64,000 nt of DNA from Candidatus Paracaedimonas acanthamoebae (GTDB lineage Bacteria > Pseudomonadota > Alphaproteobacteria > Caedimonadales > Caedimonadaceae): NCBI GenBank assembly GCA_017307065.1, contig JAFKGL010000013.1:1-64000 (forward strand), read 5' to 3'. Numbering within the stretch: the stretch's first letter is position 1; the number at the start of each line of letters is the position of its first letter. The position numbers and the translations under genes were made by a program. This document shows positions 37,322-47,330 of this stretch, one piece after another. The notes below the pieces were generated by a model. It worked only from the letters and a program-made list of their open reading frames with translations. It had not been told where the DNA came from and did no database searches.

Positions 37322-40300
37322 ATGGAAAATGATTCAGATAAGGTCTTAAAAATGAAGAAAAAGCAGCTGAATGAGCGTGTAGAGGCGATCGCAGAACTTG
37401 TTCAACAAAAAGTAAGCGTTGCCGTCAGAGAGTCTATCAAAAGCTTCACACAGCAATTTTTTGCAACGCTTGCCTCTGATGATATGCGAAAAATTCCCCT
37501 TGAAAATTTGGCAGTTGGTGTCGTCGATCTATGGCAATTTTTCCAAGAACGCGAAATTGGAAAACCAAAAATTCGGATCTATTATTGGAAACCAGACACG
37601 ACCTTGTCTTCCCCTCTTGCTGAACGGATAGTGATTGATATTGTCAATGATGATATGTCATTCCTGGTTGATTCCCTTATTCAACTTCTGCAAAAACATA
37701 ACCTTAAAGCCAAAAGAATTGTTCATCCTGTTATTAAAGTGAAGCGAGATGAAGAAGGAAAACTAACAGATGTATTTCATTTAACGGAAGAAATTCCCGA
37801 CGCTCAATATGAATCAGTGATCCATTGTGAGATCGTGGAATCAATTTATCCAGAACTTGTTGATCTTTTGGTCGAAGAACTTCAAGGCGTTTTGCAGGAT
37901 GTGAGATATGCAACTTCCGATTGGCAGAAGATGCTTGATAAAGCTTCAATTGCTCATGAAGATGTTCAAAAGACGTGTTCGCAGATTTATTGTGATCAAC
38001 AAGAGGAAATTTTAAATTTTCTGTCGTGGATTCGGGAAGATCATTATACGTTTTTGGGATACGCGTCCTATGATTTCCGAGAAGGTTCCACTCAAGGACT
38101 TAAAGAAATTCAATGCTCAGAAGAGCTTGGTATTATGAAACTAAAGACATACCAAGATCTCGCAAAAATTTTTGAGGGCGTTGATTTTGAAAGTCAGACA
38201 TTTCAATATATTTTAGAGCCTGTGCCTTTATTTATTAATAAAGCAAGTCAAGTTTCGCGTGTTCATCGAGGCGTGACAATGGATGTTATTGGGGTCAAGC
38301 GTTTTTCATCTGATGGTACGGTCATTGGGATGCATCTTTTTATGGGACTCTTTACCTCTGTTGCCTATGATAGCAGCGTTCGTGACATTCCTTTGTTGCG
38401 CCGAAAATTGGAACATATTCTTGATTATACAGGATTAGTTCCGGCATGGCATGATGGAAAATCATTGATTCATATTCTGGATTCTCTCCCTCGAGATGAT
38501 TTCTTTCAAGCCGGTGTTGAACAATTAGCGGAAGTTGGGCTTGCTGTCTTAAATCTTCAAGAACGCCAGAGATTTGCCCTTTTTATTCATCAAGATCAAT
38601 TCAATCGCTTTTTGTCTTGCCTCGTTTACATCCCGCGCGAGCGTTTTGATTCAGAGTTGTGTGATCTTATTGGACAAACACTTGCAAAGAATTTAAAGGG
38701 AGTGCTGTCGGTTTATAAAGCACAATTTGGATCTTTCGCCCTTGCTCGCGTTCATTACACGATTAATATCCAAGGGGGTATTAAAGAAAATTATAATACA
38801 GAAGACCTTGAAGAAAAAATTGTGAAAGTCGTGCGTTCGTGGAAAGACGATTTACGAATGACTCTTGTTTCAGCTTTTAATGATTATGAAGGACAAAAAG
38901 TCTTTCAACGCTATTCTCAAGCGTTCTCAAAAGGATACCAAGAGCGTTTTCAGGGAGCAGACGTTAAAGCTGATATTGAGCTCATAGAGTTAGCTTGTCA
39001 TTACAATATTCCTAAGGCTCGTCTTTATACGATCGATGGCGCGCCAAATCATTGCTTACATCTGAAAGTTTTTAATCCAGGGGATCCGATGGCGCTTTCA
39101 GATATTTTGCCTGTGCTTGAAAATCTTGATCTTCGCATCATTAAAGAGATCCCTTTTGTGGTATCTCCTCAAGGGGTTACCGCACCTGTGTGGATTCATG
39201 ATTTTGAGATGATCACGCGCGATAATTACGCTGTGAATGCTGAAGAAATTCAAACGAATTTCTTTAACGCGTTAAAGGCAATAAAGGGAGGATTAATCGA
39301 AGATGATGGGATTAATCGGCTCATTTTAAGAGCAAACATAACGCCCCGTGAAGGATTAATTTTGAGGGTTTTAAGTAAATATTTACGTCAGCTTCAGTTT
39401 TCATTCAGTCGAGAATATATAGAGCAAACCTTCTTGAAACATCCTGATATTACAAAGCAGCTGGTGACATTTTTCGGCAGCAAATTTGATCCCGAAATTG
39501 CCCTTGACGATCAACTTCTAAAACAAGAAATTTTGAAGAAGATTAATCAAATTCAAAATCCAGATGAAGATAAAATTTTAAGAAGATTTTTTAATCTGAT
39601 ACAGGCAGCCTTAAGAACAAATTTTTATCAAAAAGATGCAGAAGGTAATTTTAAGACGTATACGTCTATTAAATTTGATTGCCTTCAAATTGATGAGCTT
39701 CCTCTGCCAAAGCCAAAATTTGAGATCTATATCTATTCTCCTCGCTTTGAAGCCATTCACTTGCGGGGTGGAAAAGTTGCTCGAGGAGGTCTTCGATGGT
39801 CAGATCGCCTGGAAGATTACCGAACAGAAATTTTAGGTCTTCTTAAAGCACAGATGGTTAAAAATACGGTCATTGTGCCTGTGGGCTCAAAAGGCGGATT
39901 TGTCCTTAAAGCGGTTTCACAGAGTGCAACTCGTGAGGAGATTCTAACTGAGGCTATCACCTGTTATAAAACGATGATTCAAGGTTTATTGGATATCACA
40001 GATAATTATAAAGATGGAAAGGTGATTCCCCCTCAAGCTGTTGTGCGATGGGATGAAGATGATCCTTATCTTGTGGTTGCTGCAGATAAAGGAACAGCGA
40101 CTTTTTCAGACTATGCCAACGAAGTCTCTAAAGCGTACGATTTTTGGTTGGATGATGCTTTTGCTTCGGGCGGATCCAGTGGTTATGATCATAAAAAGAT
40201 TGGGATCACGGCGCGAGGCGTCTGGGAATCTGTGAAACGTCATTTTTATGAACTAGATATTCCTATCGAAAAAACACCCTTCACTGTTGCGGGTGTAGGG

Positions 40301-42208
40301 GATATGTCAGGAGATGTTTTCGGAAATGGGATGCTTCAATTCGAGACAATAAAGCTCGTGGCTGCCTTTAATCATCAACATATCTTTGTTGATCCAACCC
40401 CAGATTCTCAATTGAGTTATATTGAACGCAAACGTCTTTTTGAGCTTCCTCGTTCCACTTGGAAAGATTATGACTCTGCCTTTATTTCCAAAGGAGGTGG
40501 AGTGTTTGAGCGGACAGCCAAAATTATTTCTGTTTCTCCTGAAATGCAACGACTTTTTAATTTTGACGTGACCGAAATTACGCCTTCAGACCTCATAAAA
40601 GCTATTCTTAAATTGAATGTGGACCTTTTGTGGTTTGGTGGGATTGGAACTTTTATTAAATCCTCTAAAGAGAATCATCAAGAGGCAGGTGATCGTGCAA
40701 ATGATGGATTGAGAGTGAATGCAAAAGAACTCCGCTGTAAAGTTATTGGAGAAGGTGCCAATTTGGGTGTGACGCAGTTAGGTCGTATTGAATATGCGAC
40801 TCTAGGAGGGCGTATTAATACAGATGCCATCGATAATTCAGGGGGAGTGAATTGCTCAGACCATGAAGTAAATATTAAGATTCTTTTGAATCGGCTTGTC
40901 CTGGATGGAAGTTTAAGTTTGGAAGCGCGCAATAAGTTGCTGGAATCTATGACAGAGGAAGTTTCTAAGCTTGTTTTACGTGATAATTATAAGCAAGCAC
41001 AAGCGATCAGTTTACTTGAAGCTCAAGGGCCAAATCTTTTGGATGGGCAAATTCGAATTATGAGAACACTGGAAGCAAAAGGGATCCTGAATCGAGCCCT
41101 GGAATATCTCCCAGATGATGCCATGATGTTGGAGCATCAAACATTACAAAAGGGTCTTACAAAACCTGAAATTGCAATTCTATTGGCCTATAGCAAAATT
41201 GATTTTTATCAAGAAATCCTTAAGTCTCCTCTTCTTGATGATTTTGTGTTTGAAGAAGATCTTTTAAATTATTTCCCAGATAGTATGCGTCGAGATTATC
41301 GAGAGGAAATTTTAGCGCATCCGTTGAGGCGCGAAATTGTGGCGACTAAGATTACAAATGAAATAGTTAATCGCATCAGTGCCAGCTTTATTTATGATAC
41401 CATGGCAAAATTAAATTGCCGTCTTGAAGATGTTTACCGAGCCTATATCATTATTCGGAATGTCTTTGATCTTCGGGCGTTGTGGAGACAATTAGAAAGT
41501 TTGGATAAACTGATTCATCCAGAGACACTTCTAAAAGTCATGATTGATATTTTGCATATGGTGAGAAGAACAATCAAATGGTTGATTCGTAACTATAAAA
41601 TGGAAGACAATATCACTGCATCAACTCATCTTTTTAAACTTGGAACAGGGGCCTTTTTAGCAGATCTTAATCATTTCTTAGATGATCAGAGTCATCTAAC
41701 TCTGCAACAACAGATTGCATTTTATGAAAAGTTAGGCCTTCCACAAAAACTCGCGCTTGAGATTTCCCATCTTCAAGTGGCGACATTATCACCAGATATC
41801 ATCTTAATTGCGTCACAAACGGGATATAGCATTGCGCAGATCTCGACTTTTTATTTTATGGTGGGGGCACGACTTGGGATTACTCGACTTCGACAAGCGA
41901 TTGAAAAGATCAAATCGAATACATCATGGCATCGCCTTGCGATTTTAGGCCTTCAAGAAGACTTATTTAATATCCAGAATGAAGTCGTGTTACAGGTGTT
42001 AAGTTTTGATGATCAAGTGCCGAAAAATGCTCACCTCGACACAGCCATATTGATGGAACTTTGGACAAAGGCCTCAAAAGATAAGTTAATATCTCTTGAT
42101 AACTTGCTTCAAGAAGCTTTTCTGCAAAATTCTTTGGATTTAGCAAATCTTACTGTGATTACTCGCGAATTGAGGAATTTAACAGTAGAATTAGCATTGA
42201 AGGGTTAG
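37322..42208 (+). CDS. NAD-specific glutamate dehydrogenase, large 180-kDa type
   Basis: Converts glutamate to 2-oxoglutarate and ammonia, feeding amino-acid carbon into the TCA cycle. The 1628-residue length matches the Bac_GDH family. A long N-terminal regulatory part holds ACT-like segments. The catalytic core includes LRGGKVARGGLRWSDR (about 813-828), the Lys-rich AQMVKNTVIVPVGSKGGF, the NAD domain (FGGIGTFIKSS) and KVIGEGANLGVTQLGRIEY. The C-terminal part is helical. ATG 37322 follows AAGG at somewhat long spacing. A glutamate-burning enzyme with acs suggests an amino-acid and acetate diet, common in intracellular alphaproteobacteria. Confidence 0.95.
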   Translation: MENDSDKVLKMKKKQLNERVEAIAELVQQKVSVAVRESIKSFTQQFFATLASDDMRKIPLENLAVGVVDLWQFFQEREIGKPKIRIYYWKPDTTLSSPLAERIVIDIVNDDMSFLVDSLIQLLQKHNLKAKRIVHPVIKVKRDEEGKLTDVFHLTEEIPDAQYESVIHCEIVESIYPELVDLLVEELQGVLQDVRYATSDWQKMLDKASIAHEDVQKTCSQIYCDQQEEILNFLSWIREDHYTFLGYASYDFREGSTQGLKEIQCSEELGIMKLKTYQDLAKIFEGVDFESQTFQYILEPVPLFINKASQVSRVHRGVTMDVIGVKRFSSDGTVIGMHLFMGLFTSVAYDSSVRDIPLLRRKLEHILDYTGLVPAWHDGKSLIHILDSLPRDDFFQAGVEQLAEVGLAVLNLQERQRFALFIHQDQFNRFLSCLVYIPRERFDSELCDLIGQTLAKNLKGVLSVYKAQFGSFALARVHYTINIQGGIKENYNTEDLEEKIVKVVRSWKDDLRMTLVSAFNDYEGQKVFQRYSQAFSKGYQERFQGADVKADIELIELACHYNIPKARLYTIDGAPNHCLHLKVFNPGDPMALSDILPVLENLDLRIIKEIPFVVSPQGVTAPVWIHDFEMITRDNYAVNAEEIQTNFFNALKAIKGGLIEDDGINRLILRANITPREGLILRVLSKYLRQLQFSFSREYIEQTFLKHPDITKQLVTFFGSKFDPEIALDDQLLKQEILKKINQIQNPDEDKILRRFFNLIQAALRTNFYQKDAEGNFKTYTSIKFDCLQIDELPLPKPKFEIYIYSPRFEAIHLRGGKVARGGLRWSDRLEDYRTEILGLLKAQMVKNTVIVPVGSKGGFVLKAVSQSATREEILTEAITCYKTMIQGLLDITDNYKDGKVIPPQAVVRWDEDDPYLVVAADKGTATFSDYANEVSKAYDFWLDDAFASGGSSGYDHKKIGITARGVWESVKRHFYELDIPIEKTPFTVAGVGDMSGDVFGNGMLQFETIKLVAAFNHQHIFVDPTPDSQLSYIERKRLFELPRSTWKDYDSAFISKGGGVFERTAKIISVSPEMQRLFNFDVTEITPSDLIKAILKLNVDLLWFGGIGTFIKSSKENHQEAGDRANDGLRVNAKELRCKVIGEGANLGVTQLGRIEYATLGGRINTDAIDNSGGVNCSDHEVNIKILLNRLVLDGSLSLEARNKLLESMTEEVSKLVLRDNYKQAQAISLLEAQGPNLLDGQIRIMRTLEAKGILNRALEYLPDDAMMLEHQTLQKGLTKPEIAILLAYSKIDFYQEILKSPLLDDFVFEEDLLNYFPDSMRRDYREEILAHPLRREIVATKITNEIVNRISASFIYDTMAKLNCRLEDVYRAYIIIRNVFDLRALWRQLESLDKLIHPETLLKVMIDILHMVRRTIKWLIRNYKMEDNITASTHLFKLGTGAFLADLNHFLDDQSHLTLQQQIAFYEKLGLPQKLALEISHLQVATLSPDIILIASQTGYSIAQISTFYFMVGARLGITRLRQAIEKIKSNTSWHRLAILGLQEDLFNIQNEVVLQVLSFDDQVPKNAHLDTAILMELWTKASKDKLISLDNLLQEAFLQNSLDLANLTVITRELRNLTVELALKG

Positions 42209-42234
42209 TCCTTGCGCGTCGTTAGGTGAGGCCC

Positions 42235-43137
42235 TTAAGCGCAAGAGCTGATAGCTTCGGCTAATAAAAACGCAATCGAAAGATGGCGAAATTTAGGGTG
42301 CTGTTTTTCTGACATAGGCGTGAAGATACTGTCGGTAAAGACAACTTCTTGCAAAGGGGAGAGAGTGATTTTATCAAAAGCAGAGCCCGAAAGAAGAGGA
42401 TGTGTACAGTAGGCATTCACTGACTTGGCTCCCTTTTCCATAAGGAGTTCAGAAGCTTTACAAAGAGTTTCAGCTGTATCCACGATATCATCAACAATAA
42501 TGCAATTTTGATCAACGACTGAGGCATTGAGTTTCATGGTACATGTTCTTGAGCTTTCATTCCTTTCTTTCTGTAAAGTAATGACGTCTACATTTAAATG
42601 ATGGGCGAGCATTTGTGCTCTGTCTTGACCTCCAGCATCAGGCGAGACAATCAGAAGATTTTCTAAAGAATGGAAGGTCAAGATATCTTTACAAAACAGG
42701 GGCGCTGTTGAAAGATTATCAAGAGGAATCGTAAAGTATTTTTTGATTTGAGGGGCGTGCAAATCAATGGTGATAATTCTTTTGATTTTTGTGGATTGTA
42801 GAAGCTGGGCTATCAATTCTGAAGCAACTGAAGATTGGTTGGTTATAAGCCGATCTTGACGGGCATAACCATAATAAGGAATGACAACAGTAATAGAACA
42901 AGGCGAGCTTTGTTTTAAAGCATTCAGGGTGATAAGTAACTCCATTAAAGTATCGTTGACAGGAAAAGAAATCGCCTGAATAAGAAAAACGTCTTCTCCT
43001 TTTAATTCATCAAGAATTTCAACAAAAATTTCTTTGTCAGAAAATATTTTAAGAGAGGTTTTTACAAGGGGAAGTCCCAGGAAAGAGGAGATCTTTTCGG
43101 CAAGAGGCTTATTACTATTCCCACTAAGAATTTTCAT
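42235..43137 (-). CDS. prs: Ribose-phosphate pyrophosphokinase, divergent
   Basis: Makes PRPP from ribose 5-phosphate and ATP. Core motifs are present in the 300-residue protein: FSDKEIFVEI, VVIPYYGYARQDR, TIDLHAPQIKKYF, IVSPDAGGQDRA and IIVDDIVDTAETL (PRPP loop). It differs from the usual bacterial enzyme around the flexible loop: QKERNESSRTCTMKL replaces the common DKRR-type segment, although Lys and the second Arg are kept. It is about 10-15 residues short. It may be a second-type PRPP synthetase or a divergent sole copy; only the rest of the genome can tell. Confidence 0.88.
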   Translation of the reverse strand: MKILSGNSNKPLAEKISSFLGLPLVKTSLKIFSDKEIFVEILDELKGEDVFLIQAISFPVNDTLMELLITLNALKQSSPCSITVVIPYYGYARQDRLITNQSSVASELIAQLLQSTKIKRIITIDLHAPQIKKYFTIPLDNLSTAPLFCKDILTFHSLENLLIVSPDAGGQDRAQMLAHHLNVDVITLQKERNESSRTCTMKLNASVVDQNCIIVDDIVDTAETLCKASELLMEKGAKSVNAYCTHPLLSGSAFDKITLSPLQEVVFTDSIFTPMSEKQHPKFRHLSIAFLLAEAISSCA

Positions 43138-43171
43138 AAAATAATCTCATTAGCGTCTTATTTTTATCGCT

Positions 43172-44293
43172 TTAATTTAAAGCGTTATACTGGGAGAATT
43201 TTTTTTCTAAATTCTTGACCGTTAAGGGGTCTTTTGTAACTTTGGCGAGTTGATGAAGATACTCTTGTGTCGCTCCCCAGAGATTAGCTTTATGGGCAGC
43301 TTCCGCTAGAACAACTAAAGAAACTTCATGCTCTTGATTATGGGCTGTTAATTTTTGAATTGCTTCGTAAGCCTTAAGAGGCGTTTCAGGCTTCACAGAG
43401 TGGATATAGAGCTGGAGCAGTTCTTGATCGGGCGATCGTTTCCAAAGATGCTTGATTAGAAATTGAGCTCGCCACCGATGATTAAGTTTTATATGAAGTT
43501 CCGCTAAAATTTTGCCTTCTTCGATTCCTGGGTGAATTCGATAAGCTTTTTTTGCCCGGGAGAGAGCTTCTTTATGAGATTGTTGCCCTTCTAAAGATTT
43601 AGCCCATCCTGCAAATAAGGCGCTTTTTTTCTCATTCATAACGTCATCTCCAAAGTAGCCAATTTTCTTAAGTTGACTTAAAGCATACTCAGCTTTTTTA
43701 TAGTCACCTAAGGCTTGAGCTTGTTCATAAATGATTTTAAGGGCGCATGGTGAATCTGGAAAATATTGAAGAGCTTTTTCTGCATACGCCTGAGCTTGTG
43801 CTTGGCGATCTTCTTTTAAACTAAGACGCGATAGACCTTGCCATCCTAGATATTCAACACCTTTGAAAGTCGTCATAATTTTAAAAATAGTTTTGGCTTG
43901 TTCATCGTCATTCAATGCCATTAAGGCCATTGCTTCAAAGTATTCGCCAAGCCCTGCGGTAGGGCTATATTTTTGGATAAATTTGGCTTTTTCAAGGGCA
44001 ATTTTCGGAAGGCCACGTTCTAGAGCTGTAAAAGTTGCAAGAATGACTTCTGGAATTTTTTTACGATGCCGTGCTTGATTATATTTTCGCCAGTTAAAAA
44101 TAAAAGATAAAAACTGAGAAGATATATTGAAAATGATGAAGAAAGTAATAAGGAATAAAAACAGAATTCCTGCTGTTGTTTCAATCTGATAATCTCCCCA
44201 ACTAAGGGTGATATGTCCAGCCTGCCATTGTAAATAAAGAATCAGACTTCCTAAAAATAAGCTTGTTAATAAATAGAAAAATATTTTTTTCAT
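43172..44293 (-). CDS. hemY: HemY-like inner-membrane TPR protein
   Basis: The 373-residue protein has two N-terminal membrane segments (about 5-23 and 41-65) with the HemY_N pattern (GDYQIETTAGILFLFL), then TPR-like helices (IAEKALQYFPDSPCALKIIY; AKKAYRIHPGIEEG). Despite the name it is not the coproporphyrinogen oxidase HemY of Bacillus; its role beside heme genes is unclear. ATGA overlap with the mitofilin-like gene upstream. Confidence 0.85.
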   Translation of the reverse strand: MKKIFFYLLTSLFLGSLILYLQWQAGHITLSWGDYQIETTAGILFLFLITFFIIFNISSQFLSFIFNWRKYNQARHRKKIPEVILATFTALERGLPKIALEKAKFIQKYSPTAGLGEYFEAMALMALNDDEQAKTIFKIMTTFKGVEYLGWQGLSRLSLKEDRQAQAQAYAEKALQYFPDSPCALKIIYEQAQALGDYKKAEYALSQLKKIGYFGDDVMNEKKSALFAGWAKSLEGQQSHKEALSRAKKAYRIHPGIEEGKILAELHIKLNHRWRAQFLIKHLWKRSPDQELLQLYIHSVKPETPLKAYEAIQKLTAHNQEHEVSLVVLAEAAHKANLWGATQEYLHQLAKVTKDPLTVKNLEKKFSQYNALN

Positions 44294-44934
44294 GACTCAT
44301 CTCCTCTAGAGAGCGATTTTTGAAAATTTGTTGCTTTTGCAAGCCAATGATGAAGAGAAGAGGCAGGGTCGTTCCCTAAAGGGCGAAGGAGTTCTATCGC
44401 TTGTAAAAGGTTTCCTTCTTTAAGAAATTCGTAAGCTTTTTTGTATATTTGGTGATGGGGAGTTTCTTTAATTTGAATATGGCGTGTCAGCCACTTAAAA
44501 AATCTTCCCTCTTCCAATAAGGGAATCGAAAGGGGCGAAGAAGTTTCAGTGTCCATGAGAGATTTGAATTCAATGATAAGGGCTTGGTAAGACGTATCTG
44601 TTTTTTGTTGGGTCGATTCATTCTTCGTTGGTTCATTTTTATCTGCGGCAAGAAGTTCTAATTGATTATTAAGAGTAAGAAAATATGTCTCATACAGTTT
44701 TATCTTTTCTTCTGTCAGAGCAAGTCTTTTTTCGAGTTTATGAAGGTCAGTTGTAAGTGTGTTAACAGCTTGAGTAGGGTTAAAATGACGAATGACAAGT
44801 GCAATACCAATCAGGACAAACCCAAAAATAATAATATTTGCAAAAAGAATTTTTTTTAAGAGGAAAGAGTTAGGATGTTCTTGTTCTGAATCTATAGAGG
44901 TTTTTGTTTCTTGAGCGTGTTCATTTTCATTCAC
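44290..44934 (-). CDS. Mitofilin-like inner-membrane protein
   Basis: The 214-residue protein has an acidic N-terminus, one membrane segment (about 28-49, ILFANIIIFGFVLIGIALVI), a coiled coil (about 60-100) and a helical C-terminus (LLQAIELLRPLGNDPASSLH) like the end of mitofilin/Mic60. Alphaproteobacterial homologues sit between hemD and hemY, exactly as here, and are thought to shape inner-membrane folds. It is shorter than most family members. Overlaps hemD and hemY by 4 bases each. Confidence 0.8.
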   Translation of the reverse strand: MNENEHAQETKTSIDSEQEHPNSFLLKKILFANIIIFGFVLIGIALVIRHFNPTQAVNTLTTDLHKLEKRLALTEEKIKLYETYFLTLNNQLELLAADKNEPTKNESTQQKTDTSYQALIIEFKSLMDTETSSPLSIPLLEEGRFFKWLTRHIQIKETPHHQIYKKAYEFLKEGNLLQAIELLRPLGNDPASSLHHWLAKATNFQKSLSRGDES

Positions 44935-45647
44935 AGGATATTCTCCTTTTTTAAATCTTTTAGAATTTCAATGATTTCTTGCCGGCTTGGGGATGCAGCT
45001 GTATAAAGTTTCCGCCATTTTATTTCAGAAACAATGTTTGAAATTTCTGGACTTAAGCAAACCCCATAAAGAAACTGACATAAATCTTTATAATTCTCGA
45101 CCAGTTTAGCAAATATTTGGGCGCTGCGGGGAGAAAAAAAAGTGACGACTGAAATGGTTTTATCTTTCAAAAAATTCTGAGTTTGAAGATCGAGAGAAGT
45201 ACATTCAATTGTATTATACGCAATAATCTGTTTGGCGGAGAAACCAAGCTCAGTAAGAGGTAAGATAAGATCTGTATGGATATAATCTCCCGTAATACAG
45301 GCGATTTCTTTTTCTGCTGGAGAGCATGTTGTTTGTATGAGAGGTAAAAGAGAGAGGGCAGTTCCATTTCCTGGGATGATTTTTTTGAAATGAAAAGAAG
45401 ATGCAAGGTTCATCGATTCTTGCCCCACAACAAAAAGAGGAAGAGATCTTTCTTGATTTTGGGTGGCAAAGGATCGAAGGCCATTTAAGCTTGTTATAAC
45501 AAAAGCTTGAGCACGTTCTGGATCATACTGAAAATGTTTTTGTTCAATCTCAAGTAATGGATTGATATGACTTTCAATCCCGTAATCCTGGAGATCTTTT
45601 GCAAGTTTCTGAGAATCATATTGAGGACGTGTAAGTAGCACCTTCAT
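44931..45647 (-). CDS. hemD: Uroporphyrinogen-III synthase
   Basis: Closes and flips hydroxymethylbilane to uroporphyrinogen III in heme synthesis. The 238-residue protein begins VLLTRPQYDSQKLAKDLQD and carries AFVITSLNGLRSFA, the ACITGDYIHTDLILPLTELG region, VVTFFSPRSAQIFAKLV and YTAASPSRQEIIEILKDL. These are characteristic of this poorly conserved family. It heads hemD-mitofilin-hemY. hemC is not adjacent. Confidence 0.9.
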   Translation of the reverse strand: MKVLLTRPQYDSQKLAKDLQDYGIESHINPLLEIEQKHFQYDPERAQAFVITSLNGLRSFATQNQERSLPLFVVGQESMNLASSFHFKKIIPGNGTALSLLPLIQTTCSPAEKEIACITGDYIHTDLILPLTELGFSAKQIIAYNTIECTSLDLQTQNFLKDKTISVVTFFSPRSAQIFAKLVENYKDLCQFLYGVCLSPEISNIVSEIKWRKLYTAASPSRQEIIEILKDLKKENIL

Positions 45648-45748
45648 TTTATTAAATTTAAGCTCATAATAATATTTGTAAATAGCCTTTTATGAAGTTA
45701 AAAATAGGAAAGAAATCACTATTTTAACCCTCTATAAGGATAAAGAGC

Positions 45749-46705
45749 TTGCTCTTAAAGAACTACAAAAAAATTCTGGTCATTAAACATGGCGCTCTTG
45801 GAGATCTGATAAATGCGATGGGAGCATTTGCAGAGATCCGGCATCAACATTCTCAAGCTCATATTATTCTTTTGACGAGTCCCGCTTATATCGATTTGAT
45901 GGGCAAGACAGGTTATTTTAATCAAATTATAGGTGATGCACGGTCTAGAAATCCTTTTTTAATAGGGAAATTACGGGCACAACTTTTATCGTTGAATGTC
46001 GAACGCGTATACGACTTACAAAATTCAGACAGGACAGGTCTTTATTTTAAACTCTTAGGTCCTGGAAAACGCCCGGAATGGTCGGGAATTGCTCCAGGAT
46101 GTTCACACCCTCAAAAGAGGGAAAATCGAAGGAAACTTCATGCTTTTCTAAGATTCGCTGATCAATTGAAAATGGCAGGATTTGATCTAAAAGGGAAAGA
46201 AGAACTTTTCCCCGATTTATCATGGTTGAAGAGAGAGATAAGTCATCTTGATTTTCCTAAAAAAGCGGTACTTTTGGTGCCTGGTAGTTCTTTAAGGGGA
46301 GCATATAAAAGATGGCCAGCAGAGAGGTATGCTGAATTTGCGCTATGGCTCAAAGATAAAGGATTTAATCCTGTTTTATTAGGAGGTGCTGAAGATATTG
46401 AGGTGATCAATCGTATTCTCAATATTTTTCCAACTATTCATAATTTAAGCCAAAAAACTAACTTTTTTGAAATAGGTGTCTTAGCCTCAAAATCTCTTGC
46501 AATTATTGGGAATGATACGGGATCCATACATTTAGCTGCTGCAATGAAATGTCCAACCTTAGTTTTGTGGTCGAATGCCTCCGAGCCAGAGATTTATGCC
46601 CCACGAGGGCAGCATGTAAAGGTATTATATTCGCCAAATTTATCGGATTTGAGACTCAAACAAGTTCAAGAATCAGTGCTAGAAATATTGGAATACAAGG
46701 GCTAA
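45749..46705 (+). CDS. Glycosyltransferase family 9 (heptosyltransferase-like)
   Basis: The 318-residue protein uses TTG 45749 with AAGGA 8 bases upstream. KILVIKHGALGDLINAMGAF at the N-terminus, VLLVPGSSLRGAYKRWPAERY in the middle, LLGGAEDIEVINRI and IIGNDTGSIHLAAAMKCPTLVL are the GT9 signatures for ADP-heptose transfer to the lipopolysaccharide core. With kdsA it suggests at least a rudimentary LPS core. The exact acceptor is unknown. Confidence 0.9.
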   Translation: MLLKNYKKILVIKHGALGDLINAMGAFAEIRHQHSQAHIILLTSPAYIDLMGKTGYFNQIIGDARSRNPFLIGKLRAQLLSLNVERVYDLQNSDRTGLYFKLLGPGKRPEWSGIAPGCSHPQKRENRRKLHAFLRFADQLKMAGFDLKGKEELFPDLSWLKREISHLDFPKKAVLLVPGSSLRGAYKRWPAERYAEFALWLKDKGFNPVLLGGAEDIEVINRILNIFPTIHNLSQKTNFFEIGVLASKSLAIIGNDTGSIHLAAAMKCPTLVLWSNASEPEIYAPRGQHVKVLYSPNLSDLRLKQVQESVLEILEYKG

Positions 46706-46736
46706 AATAAAAAATAACTCCTTATCCAATATGAAT

Positions 46737-47195
46737 CTAAAATCTCATATCATGAGTGACTGTAAAATTCCAAAAAGACTCAAGACGAGCCAGTAGGGAT
46801 TTAAGATTTTTTAGGTCTTGTTCAGCAATACCATTATGTTTCATGTTTTTTGTATGTTCAGAAAGGATCTGATCAAATCTTTGATATAGTTTTAATCCTT
46901 TTTCTGAAAGTCGGATGTGGCTTGAGCGACGATCATGAGACGATTGTTCTTGTATTAAGTAGCCCGTTTCAACCATTTTTTTAAGATTGTAGGTAACATT
47001 GGAGCCAAGATAGTATCCACGATTAGAAATTTCACCCACTGTGAGATGATTTTCTGCTATATTATAAAGGATAAAGCACTGTACATTATTAATATCTTTT
47101 ATTTTTAAGCGGTCTAGTTCAATTCGAGTGACTTCAAGAAAAAGTCGATGGAGTCTTTCAATCACCATAATTGAATCAAAATAGATGTTTTTCAT
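46737..47195 (-). CDS. MarR-family regulator, LdtR-like
   Basis: A winged-helix repressor-type regulator. I use the internal ATG 47195, since GAGATAAG stands before it and homologues begin MKNIYFDSIM; the longer start at 47219 adds eight residues without a ribosome site. VGEISNRGYYLGSNVTYNLK (recognition helix) and LIQEQSSHDRRSSHIRLSEK (wing) closely recall the LdtR subgroup of alphaproteobacteria, which in Liberibacter controls an L,D-transpeptidase. The subgroup assignment is from memory. It is a single gene, converging on the GT9 gene. Confidence 0.82.
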   Translation of the reverse strand: MKNIYFDSIMVIERLHRLFLEVTRIELDRLKIKDINNVQCFILYNIAENHLTVGEISNRGYYLGSNVTYNLKKMVETGYLIQEQSSHDRRSSHIRLSEKGLKLYQRFDQILSEHTKNMKHNGIAEQDLKNLKSLLARLESFWNFTVTHDMRF

Positions 47196-47330
47196 TAACT
47201 TATCTCTAATTTGTCTCATGTTAATTTTAGAATAATAGAAGATGAGTTAAATTTTAATTAATGTAATGATTTTTCTTGAGGTAAATTCTAGATAAATTTT
47301 ATGTTTATTATTTTTTTTAGGGGTAATTTT

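Noticed and set aside
42211-42245. CTTGCGC/GCGCAAG inverted repeat after gdh
   Set aside because: The stem is only 7 bp with a 21-base loop, overlaps the end of prs and has no T run; not convincing as a terminator.
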